Shown here piece after piece: positions 13,671 through 25,178 of a DNA stretch of 48,571 bases. Within the stretch, counting starts at the first letter, position 1. Every line of letters starts with the position of its first letter. The DNA comes from Deltaproteobacteria bacterium RIFCSPLOWO2_02_FULL_57_26 (GTDB lineage Bacteria; Desulfobacterota; Binatia; UBA9968). Below the pieces are notes generated by a model. The model saw nothing but the letters and a program-made list of their open reading frames with translations, had not been told where the DNA came from and made no database searches. The stretch lies in NCBI GenBank assembly GCA_001798455.1, contig MGSI01000019.1:1-48571 (forward strand), in the 5' to 3' direction. Both the position numbers and the translations under genes were made by a program.

Positions 13671-14333
13671 TTACATTCCCAGGGCTGCCTTCTGCTGCTC
13701 TTCCTCTTCCGTCAAGACCTCACCGCGAAAGATCCAGGCCTTGACGCCGATCGCTCCATAAGTAGTGCGCGACTCGGCAAATCCGTAACTGATATCCGCC
13801 CTGAGAGTATGCAGCGGCACCCGGCCCTCGCGGTACCATTCGGTCCGCGCGATTTCCGTCCCCCCAAGCCTCCCCGCGCACTGAATCTTGATCCCCTGGG
13901 CCCCCATGCGCATCGCCCGCGAGACGCTTTCCTTCATGGCCCGGCGGAAGGCTACTCGACGCTCTAGCTGGAGAGCCACGTTTTCAGAAACGAGCTGCGC
14001 GTCGAGGTCAGGCCGGCGCACCTCGATGATGTTGAGATAGATCTCGCGATCCGTGAGGCGGGCCAGTTCCTCCTTAAGCTTTTCGATTTCCGCCCCTTTC
14101 TTGCCGATGACGATCCCGGGGCGCGCGGTATGAATATTGATCTTTGCTTTGCTCGCCGCTCGTTCTATATCGATCCGGGAGATGCCTGCATGATAGAGGC
14201 GCTGCTTTAGAAATTTTTTGACCTTCAAATCCTCATGGAGCAGCTTGGCATAGTCGTGGCGCGCGTACCACTTGGAGTCCCAAGATTCAATAACGCCGAC
14301 GCGGAAGAGTTTTGGATGCGTCTTCTGCCCCAT
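13671..14333 (-). CDS. rpsC: 30S ribosomal protein uS3
   Basis: At 220 residues, it forms the mRNA entry pore with uS4 and uS5. It starts MGQKTHPKLFRVGVIESWDS. The KH domain shows GIVIGKKGAEIEKLKEEL, and the C-terminal domain shows GIKIQCAGRLGGTEIARTEW. It ends in a Glu/Gln-rich tail. It lies 6 bases before rplP. Confidence 0.98.
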   Translation of the reverse strand: MGQKTHPKLFRVGVIESWDSKWYARHDYAKLLHEDLKVKKFLKQRLYHAGISRIDIERAASKAKINIHTARPGIVIGKKGAEIEKLKEELARLTDREIYLNIIEVRRPDLDAQLVSENVALQLERRVAFRRAMKESVSRAMRMGAQGIKIQCAGRLGGTEIARTEWYREGRVPLHTLRADISYGFAESRTTYGAIGVKAWIFRGEVLTEEEEQQKAALGM

Positions 14334-14348
14334 AAAGATCTCCCTCCT

Positions 14349-14684
14349 CTACCCCTTCTCGTCCACGACTACCGTGATATGGCTTAGCCGCTTGCGGACG
14401 CGGGTCGCCCGGCCCATGGCGCGGGGCATGAAGCGCTTCCACATCCCGCCTTCATCCACCGTGATTCGCTTTACATAAAGCCGGTCCACATCCACGCTCT
14501 GCGTGGCCTCCGCATTGGCCACCGCCGACCTCAGCGTCTTGGCCAGAATGGAAGCCGAGCGCTTGGGCACAAATTTAAGGATGTTCAGGGCATCCTCAAC
14601 CCTTTTCCCCCTGACCTGATCCGCCACAAGTCTTGCCTTTCGGGGAGAGAGTCGAACAAACCGGGTTATAGCTCGTGCCTCCAT
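14349..14684 (-). CDS. rplV: 50S ribosomal protein uL22
   Basis: About 111 residues from ATG at 14684 (MEARAITRFVRLSPRKARLV); a TTG two codons earlier is an alternative. Its extended beta hairpin lines the nascent-peptide tunnel near the macrolide site. The hairpin region KRITVDEGGMWKRFMPRAMG and end THITVVV-like strand (LSHITVVVDEKG) are present. Confidence 0.97.
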   Translation of the reverse strand: MEARAITRFVRLSPRKARLVADQVRGKRVEDALNILKFVPKRSASILAKTLRSAVANAEATQSVDVDRLYVKRITVDEGGMWKRFMPRAMGRATRVRKRLSHITVVVDEKG

Positions 14685-14696
14685 AAGCAAAAACCC

Positions 14697-15038
14697 CTAG
14701 CTCGTCTGCGCCGCCGGCGGCTGGGGAGCCCCCGGAGCCGGACCCCGGCTCGGCCCCGTCTCTTTGGCCTCTCCCTTGCGATCGCCGGAGTGAACATGAA
14801 AGGTACGGGTCGGCGCAAACTCCCCCAGTTTGTGGCCCACCATATTTTCCGTGATGAAAACCGGGATGAATTTTCTCCCGTTGTGGACCGCGATGGTGTG
14901 GCCCACCATCTCCGGGGTGACCATAGAGCGCCGCGACCAGGTTTTCAGCACGCGCTTCTCCCGCGTCTCGTTCATGGCCTCGATCTTTCGCCTCAGGTGA
15001 TCATCCACAAAGGGCCCTTTTTTTATCGAACGTGCCAT
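14697..15038 (-). CDS. rpsS: 30S ribosomal protein uS19
   Basis: At 113 residues, it is a small-subunit head protein that pairs with uS13. It starts MARSIKKGPFVDDHLRRKIE and holds HNGRKFIPVFITENMVGHKL and GEFAPTRTF. After the usual end near residue 90 comes a tail of 20 or so residues rich in Pro, Ala and Gly that most uS19 proteins lack. It lies 2 bases after rplB. Confidence 0.97.
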   Translation of the reverse strand: MARSIKKGPFVDDHLRRKIEAMNETREKRVLKTWSRRSMVTPEMVGHTIAVHNGRKFIPVFITENMVGHKLGEFAPTRTFHVHSGDRKGEAKETGPSRGPAPGAPQPPAAQTS

Positions 15039-15040
15039 CG

Positions 15041-15868
15041 CTACCTGACCTCTCTCCGTTTCACGATATACTTATCCGACGCGTGGTTTTTCCTTGTCTT
15101 GTACCCCTTGGTCGGCTTTCCCCACGGCGTCTGGGGATGGTTCCCCTTGGACCGACCTTCCCCTCCACCGTGTGGATGATCCACAGGGTTCATCGCCATC
15201 CCCCGTGTCACAGGTCTTCTTCCCAGCCACCGCCTTCTTCCCGCCTTCCCAAAGGAGATATTTCCCTGGTCGAGATTTCCGACTTGTCCCACCGTTGCTC
15301 GGCACTCGGCGCGGACGTAGCGGAGCTCTCCGGAGGGAAGCTTCAGAAGCGCGTAATTCCCCTCTTTCGCCATCAATTGCGCGCCTGCCCCGGCGCTGCG
15401 GACTAACTGGCCTCCCTTGCCCGTTTTCAGCTCGATATTGTGAATCACCGTCCCCGCCGGGATGAATTTCATAGGGAGTGAATTGCCCGGCCTGATATCG
15501 ACCCTATCTTCCCCGGCGATCAGCGAATCTCCCACGCGGATCTGGTCAGGAGCTAAAATATAGCGGCGCTCGCCGTCGGCATAACAGAGCAGCGCGATGC
15601 GAGCGGAGCGGTTCGGATCATACTCGATCGCCTCCACCCTCGCGGGAATGCCCGGCTTATCGCGCTTAAAATCGATGGTCCGGTAAAGACGCTTGTGGCC
15701 TCCGCCGCGGTGGTCGCTCGTGATCCGGCCAGCGTTGTTTCGCCCGCCGCTGCGCTTCAGAGCAACCACCAAACCCTTTTCCGGTTCGGTCTTGGTGATC
15801 TCCTCAAAGCCGAGCCCGGTCCGAAACCGGATTCCCGCAGAGGTGGGTCGATAACTCTTTATAGCCAT
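15041..15868 (-). CDS. rplB: 50S ribosomal protein uL2
   Basis: At 275 residues, it is one of the most conserved ribosomal proteins and is needed for subunit joining and peptidyl transfer. The OB domain and SH3-like domain are followed by the signature RPVTRGMAMNPVDHPHGGGE, with the His implicated in peptidyl-transferase function (DHPHGG). It ends in the normal basic tail. The 89 bases upstream hold a nonamer array. Confidence 0.98.
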   Translation of the reverse strand: MAIKSYRPTSAGIRFRTGLGFEEITKTEPEKGLVVALKRSGGRNNAGRITSDHRGGGHKRLYRTIDFKRDKPGIPARVEAIEYDPNRSARIALLCYADGERRYILAPDQIRVGDSLIAGEDRVDIRPGNSLPMKFIPAGTVIHNIELKTGKGGQLVRSAGAGAQLMAKEGNYALLKLPSGELRYVRAECRATVGQVGNLDQGNISFGKAGRRRWLGRRPVTRGMAMNPVDHPHGGGEGRSKGNHPQTPWGKPTKGYKTRKNHASDKYIVKRREVR

Positions 15869-15891
15869 ATTTCGAATCTCTTCATAGGGAG

Positions 15892-15937
15892 CCGCTCAAG
15901 CCGTTTATCGTTCAAATCGTTAACGCATGGAACGGCT
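15892..15937. repeat. nonamer array between rplW and rplB
   Basis: Units in 9-base register on the plus strand: CCGCTCAAG, CCGTTTATC, GTTCAAATC, GTTAACGCA, TGGAACGGC (15892-15936). The outer arms AGCCGTT (15899-15905) and AACGGCT (15931-15937) pair perfectly. GTTCAAATC also occurs in the 31.5 kb array, so the two share a unit. Confidence 0.65.
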
Positions 15938-15957
15938 CTGCCTTGCATCGCCAACGA

Positions 15958-16248
15958 TTAGGCGCCGCCGAAAAAGTCGATTTTATCGCCCTCTTTGAGC
16001 GTCACATAGGCTTTTTTCCACTCGGGCAAACGCCCTGCGTTCCTGCCCACTCGACGGACCTTCCCGAGACAGCGCATCACCCTGACCTTGAGGACCTTCA
16101 CCTTAAAGAGCGCTTCCACCGCCTTTTTCACCTCGATCTTGTTTGCGTCGGGCCGAACCTTAAAAAGCACCTGATTGGCCTTCTCGCCGAGCAGGGAGCC
16201 CTTTTCGGTGATCATCGGCGCCTGAATGATGTCGTGGGGGTCACTCAT
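15958..16248 (-). CDS. rplW: 50S ribosomal protein uL23
   Basis: At 96 residues, it sits at the tunnel exit and is the main dock for trigger factor and SRP. It starts MSDPHDIIQAPMITEKGSLL and includes QVLFKVRPDANKIEVKKAVE. The C-terminal half carries the LKVRVMRCLGKVRRVGRNAG loop. The start overlaps the rplD stop by 4 bases. Confidence 0.98.
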   Translation of the reverse strand: MSDPHDIIQAPMITEKGSLLGEKANQVLFKVRPDANKIEVKKAVEALFKVKVLKVRVMRCLGKVRRVGRNAGRLPEWKKAYVTLKEGDKIDFFGGA

Positions 16249-16841
16249 GTCGGCAGCCTCTCTTCGAGAACCCGCACGGACGCCTCGGTCAAAATGAGGT
16301 GCTCGTAGCGCAACAAATCGTAGACGTTGAGTCCCTCGACCCGGAGCACCTTCACCCCGGGAAGATTCCGCGTCGACCGCTCAATCTTTTCATCCGGCTG
16401 GGGGATCACGAGCAGGGCACTCTTGACCTGAAGACCCTCAAGCAGCTTGCGCATGAGCTTGGTCTTGGGCTCCTCGATCTCCAGCTTCTCTAGGACGATG
16501 ATCTTTCCATCCTGCTTCTTGAGACTCAAGGCCGAGAGCAGCGCTTCCCGCCGCGCCCGTTTGGGGAGCCGGTAGGAATAGTCTTTCGGCAGCGGTCCAA
16601 AGATCGTCCCGCCTCCAACCCAGACCGGCGACCGGATGCTCCCGGCGCGCGCCCTTCCCGTCCCCTTCTGCCGCCAAGGCTTTTTCCCTCCGCCCCGAAC
16701 GAGGCCGCGGGTTTTGGTCGAGGCCGTGCCCGCACGGCGGCTGCTCATCTGCATGTTGACCACTTGCTGGAGCAGATAAGGGCGAGTCTTTACCCCGAAG
16801 ATTTCCTCCTTCAACTCAGGATGGATCACCCGAGCTTCCAT
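16245..16841 (-). CDS. rplD: 50S ribosomal protein uL4
   Basis: At 198 residues, its extended loop forms the tunnel constriction together with uL22. The loop shows GGGKKPWRQKGTGRARAGSI, the site of macrolide-resistance changes elsewhere. In Escherichia coli uL4 also represses the S10 operon; no such leader is evident here. It follows rplC with no gap. Confidence 0.98.
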   Translation of the reverse strand: MEARVIHPELKEEIFGVKTRPYLLQQVVNMQMSSRRAGTASTKTRGLVRGGGKKPWRQKGTGRARAGSIRSPVWVGGGTIFGPLPKDYSYRLPKRARREALLSALSLKKQDGKIIVLEKLEIEEPKTKLMRKLLEGLQVKSALLVIPQPDEKIERSTRNLPGVKVLRVEGLNVYDLLRYEHLILTEASVRVLEERLPT

Positions 16842-17480
16842 CTACTTTCTCTCCTTCGCCGCGCGCCGGACCAAAACGATACCCCGTTTGGGACCGGGGA
16901 CGGACCCTTTGACCAGCAGCAAATGAGTCTCGGGTCGAACGTCGACGACCTCAAGGTTCTGGACTGAAACCTTTTCGTTCCCCCAATGGCCCGCCATCCT
17001 CTTTCCCTTGAAAACGCGCCCTGGGAACGACCGGTTGCCGATCGATCCACCGTGGCGAAAATATTCATGCGTGCCGTGAGAAGCAGGAAAACCGCCAAAC
17101 CCCCATCGCTTGATCACGCCAGTAAAACCTCTTCCCTTCGATGTCCCGGCGACATCGATCCGATCGCCAGTCTTAAACAGGTCAGAGACCTTGATCTCCT
17201 GCCCCAATTCAAACTGAGACACCTTATCCGATCGAAACTCGCGCAGAACCTGAAAGGCGCCTTTGCCTGCCTTGAGCATATGCCCCTGCTGAGGCTTATT
17301 GACTCTCTGACCCTTCTTGCTGCCGAATCCAAGTTGCACGGCGTCATAGCCGTCCCGCGCTGCTTCCTTCTTTTGCACGACGACGCACGGGCCCGTCTCA
17401 ATGACTGTAACGGGAACCACGCTTCCATCGGGCGCGAAGACCTGCGTCGTCCCGATTTTCTTTCCTATGAGTCCGTTCAT
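16842..17480 (-). CDS. rplC: 50S ribosomal protein uL3
   Basis: About 212 residues from ATG at 17480 (MNGLIGKKIGTTQVF); a TTG at 17495 would add five residues read from heptamer repeats. It is an early assembly protein whose finger reaches the peptidyl-transferase centre. It shows KGRGFTGVIKRWGFGGFPAS, RHGGSIGNRSFPGRVFKGKR and MAGHWGNEKVSVQNLEVV. The Gln methylated in enterobacteria lies in the finger region GFPASHGTHEY, where the local sequence differs. Confidence 0.97.
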   Translation of the reverse strand: MNGLIGKKIGTTQVFAPDGSVVPVTVIETGPCVVVQKKEAARDGYDAVQLGFGSKKGQRVNKPQQGHMLKAGKGAFQVLREFRSDKVSQFELGQEIKVSDLFKTGDRIDVAGTSKGRGFTGVIKRWGFGGFPASHGTHEYFRHGGSIGNRSFPGRVFKGKRMAGHWGNEKVSVQNLEVVDVRPETHLLLVKGSVPGPKRGIVLVRRAAKERK

Positions 17481-17489
17481 AAGAATGAA

Positions 17490-17551
17490 TCTCAAATTTC
17501 AAAACTCATATCTCAAATCAAATCTGCCATGTGAGATCTGAAATCTGAGAT
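17490..17551. repeat. inverted heptamer array between rpsJ and rplC
   Basis: Left arm on the plus strand: TCTCAAA, TTTCAAA, ACTCATA, TCTCAAA (17490-17517). A short core (17518-17530) follows, then the right arm GTGAGAT, CTGAAAT, CTGAGAT (17531-17551), which ends 2 bases from the rpsJ stop. The arms are reverse complements of an AT-Y-TCA-R unit. It fills the entire spacer in the place of the rplC ribosome-binding region. Confidence 0.8.
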
Positions 17552-17553
17552 CG

Positions 17554-17862
17554 CTACTGGAGCTTGATCTCCACATCCACACCGGCCGCAAGATCCAGCT
17601 TGCCCAAGGCGTCGATCGTCTGCTGGGTCGGTTCCAGGATATCCAGCAAACGCTTATGGGTCCGAATTTCAAATTGCTCTCTGGACTTCTTGTCGACATG
17701 CGGGGAACGGTTCACGGTAAAGCGCTCAATCCGCGTTGGCAGAGGGATGGGTCCCGCCACCCTTCCCCCGGTCCGCTTAACTGTCTCCACGATCTCCCCG
17801 ACCGACTGGTCCAAGACCCGGTGATCATACGCCTTTAAGCGAATACGAATCTTCTCGTTCAT
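17554..17862 (-). CDS. rpsJ: 30S ribosomal protein uS10 (NusE)
   Basis: At 102 residues, it is a head protein that also acts with NusB and NusG in antitermination and coupling of transcription to translation. It starts NEKIRIRLKAYDHRVLDQSV and holds GPIPLPTRIERFTVNRSPHV and THKRLLDILEPT. It is 15 bases after fusA, with no second tuf in between. Confidence 0.98.
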   Translation of the reverse strand: MNEKIRIRLKAYDHRVLDQSVGEIVETVKRTGGRVAGPIPLPTRIERFTVNRSPHVDKKSREQFEIRTHKRLLDILEPTQQTIDALGKLDLAAGVDVEIKLQ

Positions 17863-17877
17863 ACGGCACTCAAGATT

Positions 17878-19959
17878 CTATAACCCAACAGCCTTGGCGC
17901 TGATCTCCTCGGAGATGGGCGCCGGCACGGGCTCGTAATGCGAGAACTGCATGGTGTAGGTAGCCCTTCCCTGGGTCATCGACCGCAGGTCGGTGGCATA
18001 CCCGAACATCTCGGCCAGGGGTACACGCGCCTCGATGACCTGCGCAGCGGGCCGTGAATCCATGCCGAGGACCTTGCCGCGCCGCGAGCTGATGTCTCCG
18101 ATCACCTCGCCCATGAATTCCTCCGGCACCACCACTTCCACGGCCATGATCGGCTCCAGAAGTACGGGGCGCGCCTTGCCCACCGCCTCCTTATAAGCCA
18201 ACGAGCCGGCAATCTTGAAAGCGATCTCGGAGGAGTCGACCTCGTGGTAGCTTCCATCGAGCAGAGTTACCTTGACATCCACCATGGGATAGCCGGCCAA
18301 CGGGCCACTCTCCAGCGCCTCCTCGACCCCGTCTTCGACCGCCGGGATATACTCCCGCGGGATCGCGCCCCCCTTGACGGCGTCGACGAACTCAAAACCA
18401 GCGCCCGCTGGCTGCGGCTCCACCTTGAGATAGACATGACCGTATTGGCCGCGGCCTCCGGTTTGGCGGATGAACTTCCCCTCATGCTCCACCGCGCGGC
18501 GGATGGTCTCCTTATAGGCGACCTGAGGCTTACCAACGTTAGCCCCTACGTTGAATTCCCTCAAGAGGCGGTCCACGATTATTTCCAGGTGCAGCTCCCC
18601 CATCCCCGAGATGATCGTTTGACCCGTTTCCTCGTCGGTGCGCACCCGGAAAGAGGGATCTTCGACGGTCAGCTTTTGCAGGGAAAGCCCGAGTTTTTCC
18701 TGATCGGCCTTGCTCTTCGGCTCGATGGCGATCGAAATCACGGGCTCGGGAAACTCGATAGACTCGAGCAGCACTGGGTGGGTCTCCTCGCACAAGGTGT
18801 CTCCCGTCGAGGCGTTCCTCAACCCCACGGCTGCGGCGATGTCACCGGCATAGACCTCCTTGATCTCCTCCCGTTTGTTGGCGTGCATTTTCAGCAGCCG
18901 ACCGATGCGCTCCCTTTTCCCTTTGCTCGAGTTATAAATACTGGAGCCCGAGAACAGGGCCCCAGAGTAAACCCGGAAAAACGTGAGCGTTCCCACGAAA
19001 GGATCAGTCATGATCTTAAAGGCCAAGGCGGAAAAGGGGGCGTCATCTCGTGGCGCCCGCTCCTCGTCCTTCTGCGAAACCGGATGCTTGCCCTTAACCG
19101 GAGGAACATCGAGGGGCGAGGGAAGATAGTCGAGGACAGCATCCAGCAGAAGTTGGACCCCCTTGTTCCTGAAGGCGGCACCACACAATACCGGGACCAA
19201 TTTGAGATCGAGGCCGGCTTTACGAATGGCCCTGCGGAGCTCCTCCGCGGGAATCTCTCGCCCTTCCAGATACTGCTCCATGATCGACTCGTCGCAATCC
19301 GCCAGTTTCTCCAGTAGCTTCTCCCGGTGCTCCTGTGCCAAACCCCTCAGATCCTCGGGGATCGGCTCGATGCGGTACTTCGCCCCGGGGCTCTCCTCGT
19401 CCCACAAGACCGCCTCCATCTGCACGAGATCGACGATTCCTTTGAAGTGGTCCTCGGCTCCGATGGGGAGTTGGATGGGAAGCGGGTGAGCGCCCAGGCG
19501 ATCCTGAATCATCCGCACGACCCGGAAAAAATCGGCGCCGACACGATCCATCTTGTTGACGAACGCGATGCGGGGAACGCGGTACTTGTCCGCCTGGCGC
19601 CACACCGTCTCAGTCTGCGGCTCCACCCCGCCGACAGAGCAGAAGACCGCGATCGCCCCGTCAAGGACCCTCAGGGAACGTTCGACTTCGACCGTGAAGT
19701 CCACGTGCCCGGGCGTGTCGATGATGTTGATCCGGTGATCGCGCCAAAAGCAGGTCGTCGCCGCTGAGGTGATCGTGATACCCCGCTCCTGCTCCTGCAC
19801 CATCCAGTCCATGGTCGCGGTTCCCTCATCGACCTCGCCGATCTTGTAGGTAATGCCCGTGTAGTAGAGGATCCGCTCGGTCGTCGTGGTTTTGCCCGCA
19901 TCAATGTGGGCCATGATGCCAATGTTGCGGGTCTTATCTAACGTGACAATCCTTGCCAT
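17878..19959 (-). CDS. fusA: translation elongation factor G
   Basis: About 693 residues from ATG at 19959, which follows GAGGGAAA and gives the normal start MARIVTLDKTRNIGIMAHID. This GTPase drives translocation and, with RRF, ribosome recycling. Motifs: G1 AHIDAGKTTTTE (about 17-28), G3 DTPGHVDF (about 81-88), G4 NKMDR (about 135). Domain IV and C-terminal GHVYLKVEPQPAG, GYPMVDVKVTLLDGSYHEVD and the end are complete. An in-frame ATG 36 bases earlier sits in the loop of a terminator hairpin and is unlikely to be the start. Confidence 0.97.
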   Translation of the reverse strand: MARIVTLDKTRNIGIMAHIDAGKTTTTERILYYTGITYKIGEVDEGTATMDWMVQEQERGITITSAATTCFWRDHRINIIDTPGHVDFTVEVERSLRVLDGAIAVFCSVGGVEPQTETVWRQADKYRVPRIAFVNKMDRVGADFFRVVRMIQDRLGAHPLPIQLPIGAEDHFKGIVDLVQMEAVLWDEESPGAKYRIEPIPEDLRGLAQEHREKLLEKLADCDESIMEQYLEGREIPAEELRRAIRKAGLDLKLVPVLCGAAFRNKGVQLLLDAVLDYLPSPLDVPPVKGKHPVSQKDEERAPRDDAPFSALAFKIMTDPFVGTLTFFRVYSGALFSGSSIYNSSKGKRERIGRLLKMHANKREEIKEVYAGDIAAAVGLRNASTGDTLCEETHPVLLESIEFPEPVISIAIEPKSKADQEKLGLSLQKLTVEDPSFRVRTDEETGQTIISGMGELHLEIIVDRLLREFNVGANVGKPQVAYKETIRRAVEHEGKFIRQTGGRGQYGHVYLKVEPQPAGAGFEFVDAVKGGAIPREYIPAVEDGVEEALESGPLAGYPMVDVKVTLLDGSYHEVDSSEIAFKIAGSLAYKEAVGKARPVLLEPIMAVEVVVPEEFMGEVIGDISSRRGKVLGMDSRPAAQVIEARVPLAEMFGYATDLRSMTQGRATYTMQFSHYEPVPAPISEEISAKAVGL

Positions 19960-19976
19960 TTTCCCTCGTAACCGGG

Positions 19977-20006
19977 AAAAAAAGGAGGCGGTCATACCGC
20001 CTCCTT
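19977..20006 (-). terminator. intrinsic terminator/attenuator between rpsG and fusA
   Basis: In the transcript, AAGGAGGCGGT is followed by a 3-base loop (AUG) and ACCGCCTCCTT: an 11-bp perfect stem. It runs directly into a U-tract of seven (A-run at 19977-19983 on the plus strand). This is a textbook Rho-independent terminator shape, in the 75-base spacer inside the str operon. It would reduce fusA and S10-operon expression relative to rpsL-rpsG unless read through or countered by translation. Confidence 0.85.
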
Positions 20007-20034
20007 CAATCAGCTGTGAACTCCTTGAGCCGAA

Positions 20035-20505
20035 CTACCAACGGTAGTGGGCAAAGGCCCGGTTGGCTTCGGCCATCCGATGCGTATCTTCCTTCTTCTT
20101 GATCGCGCCCCCCCGACTGTTAGCGGCATCGATCAGTTCTGCGGCCAGTTTCTCCTCCATTGATTTGCCCTCGCGCAGCCGCGCCGCCTGGACGAGCCAG
20201 CGCATGCCCAGCGACAGGCGTCGCTGCGGCCGGACCTCGATGGGAACCTGATAGGTTGCGCCTCCCACACGCCGGGACCGCACCTCCAGGACGGGCTTGG
20301 CGTTGTCCACGGCCCGCTTAAAGAGCCCCAGGGAATCTTCCTTGGTCCTCGCGGCCATGAGATCCAGGGAGCTGTATAGGGTCTTTTCGGCCACGCTCTT
20401 CTTGCCTCGTGTCATGATCGTGTTGATAAACTTAGTCACGAGCTTATCCCCGTATTTGGGATCCGGCAAAACCTCTCTCTTCTTTACTTCTCCTTTGCGT
20501 GGCAT
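20035..20505 (-). CDS. rpsG: 30S ribosomal protein uS7
   Basis: At 156 residues, this primary binder of the 16S 3' domain lies next to the E-site tRNA. It starts MPRKGEVKKREVLPDPKYGD and has TYQVPIEVRPQRRLSLGMRW and the end KKKEDTHRMAEANRAFAHYRW. It represses the str operon in Escherichia coli. It lies 6 bases after rpsL, and a terminator hairpin follows it. Confidence 0.98.
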   Translation of the reverse strand: MPRKGEVKKREVLPDPKYGDKLVTKFINTIMTRGKKSVAEKTLYSSLDLMAARTKEDSLGLFKRAVDNAKPVLEVRSRRVGGATYQVPIEVRPQRRLSLGMRWLVQAARLREGKSMEEKLAAELIDAANSRGGAIKKKEDTHRMAEANRAFAHYRW

Positions 20506-20511
20506 ATCGCC

Positions 20512-20883
20512 CTACTTTGGTTTTTTAGCCCCGTACTTGGAGCGGCTCTGCCGTCGCTCCTGCACCCCGATCGAATCCAGGGTGCCGCGGATGATGTGAT
20601 AGCGGACCCCAGGCAGATCCTTCACGCGACCGCCGCGGATCAACACCACCGAGTGCTCCTGCAAGTTATGGCCCACGCCGGGAATGTAGGACGTCACCTC
20701 GATCCCGTTGGTCAGGCGGACTCGGGCTACCTTGCGCAGCGCCGAGTTGGGCTTTTTCGGCGTCGTCGTATACACGCGGGTACAAACCCCTCGCTTCTGA
20801 GGGCATCCCTCCAGCGCCGGAGCGGTAAACTTTCGCCGCTGCTTTTCCCGACTGTGGCGAACCAGCTGATTAATCGTCGGCAT
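20512..20883 (-). CDS. rpsL: 30S ribosomal protein uS12
   Basis: At 123 residues, this is the decoding-centre protein. It starts MPTINQLVRHSREKQRRK. The PKKPNSALRKVARVRL segment and GRVKDLPGVRYHIIRG carry the two Lys residues (43 and 88 in standard numbering) of the streptomycin-sensitive form, and the Asp target of RimO methylthiolation. It is the first gene after the promoter in the rpoC-rpsL gap. Confidence 0.98.
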   Translation of the reverse strand: MPTINQLVRHSREKQRRKFTAPALEGCPQKRGVCTRVYTTTPKKPNSALRKVARVRLTNGIEVTSYIPGVGHNLQEHSVVLIRGGRVKDLPGVRYHIIRGTLDSIGVQERRQSRSKYGAKKPK

Positions 20884-20949
20884 ATAGTCTACCGGGTGCT
20901 TGAAAAAACGGATTTCCTCGTCACAAGTAAAATTCCTACAAAAGCTTGT

Positions 20950-20978
20950 AACTTAACAAACAAAACACACCTTGTCAA
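20950..20978 (-). promoter_or_regulatory. internal promoter upstream of rpsL
   Basis: On the minus strand, TTGACA (20973-20978) is followed by a 17-base spacer and TAAGTT (20950-20955), preceded by TG one base upstream (extended -10). It lies in the A/T-rich 99-base gap between rpoC and rpsL, where an independent str promoter is often found. Transcription would begin about 65 bases upstream of rpsL. Confidence 0.65.
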
Positions 20979-20982
20979 AGCC

Positions 20983-25113
<4,131 letters not shown>

Positions 25114-25178
25114 CAGTTCCACCTCTACAATTCAGAATTCAGCCTGCGATCCCGACTCCTCGACCGCGACTGCTCCGT

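Noticed and set aside
17554..17877. Second tuf copy expected between fusA and rpsJ
   Set aside because: fusA and rpsJ are 15 bases apart; there is no room for tuf.
19960..19995. EF-G starting 12 codons earlier (MTASFFSRLRGK...)
   Set aside because: The start lies in the loop of a terminator hairpin and the family start MARIVTLDKT has its own GAGG site. It is kept only as a possible attenuator start in the findings.
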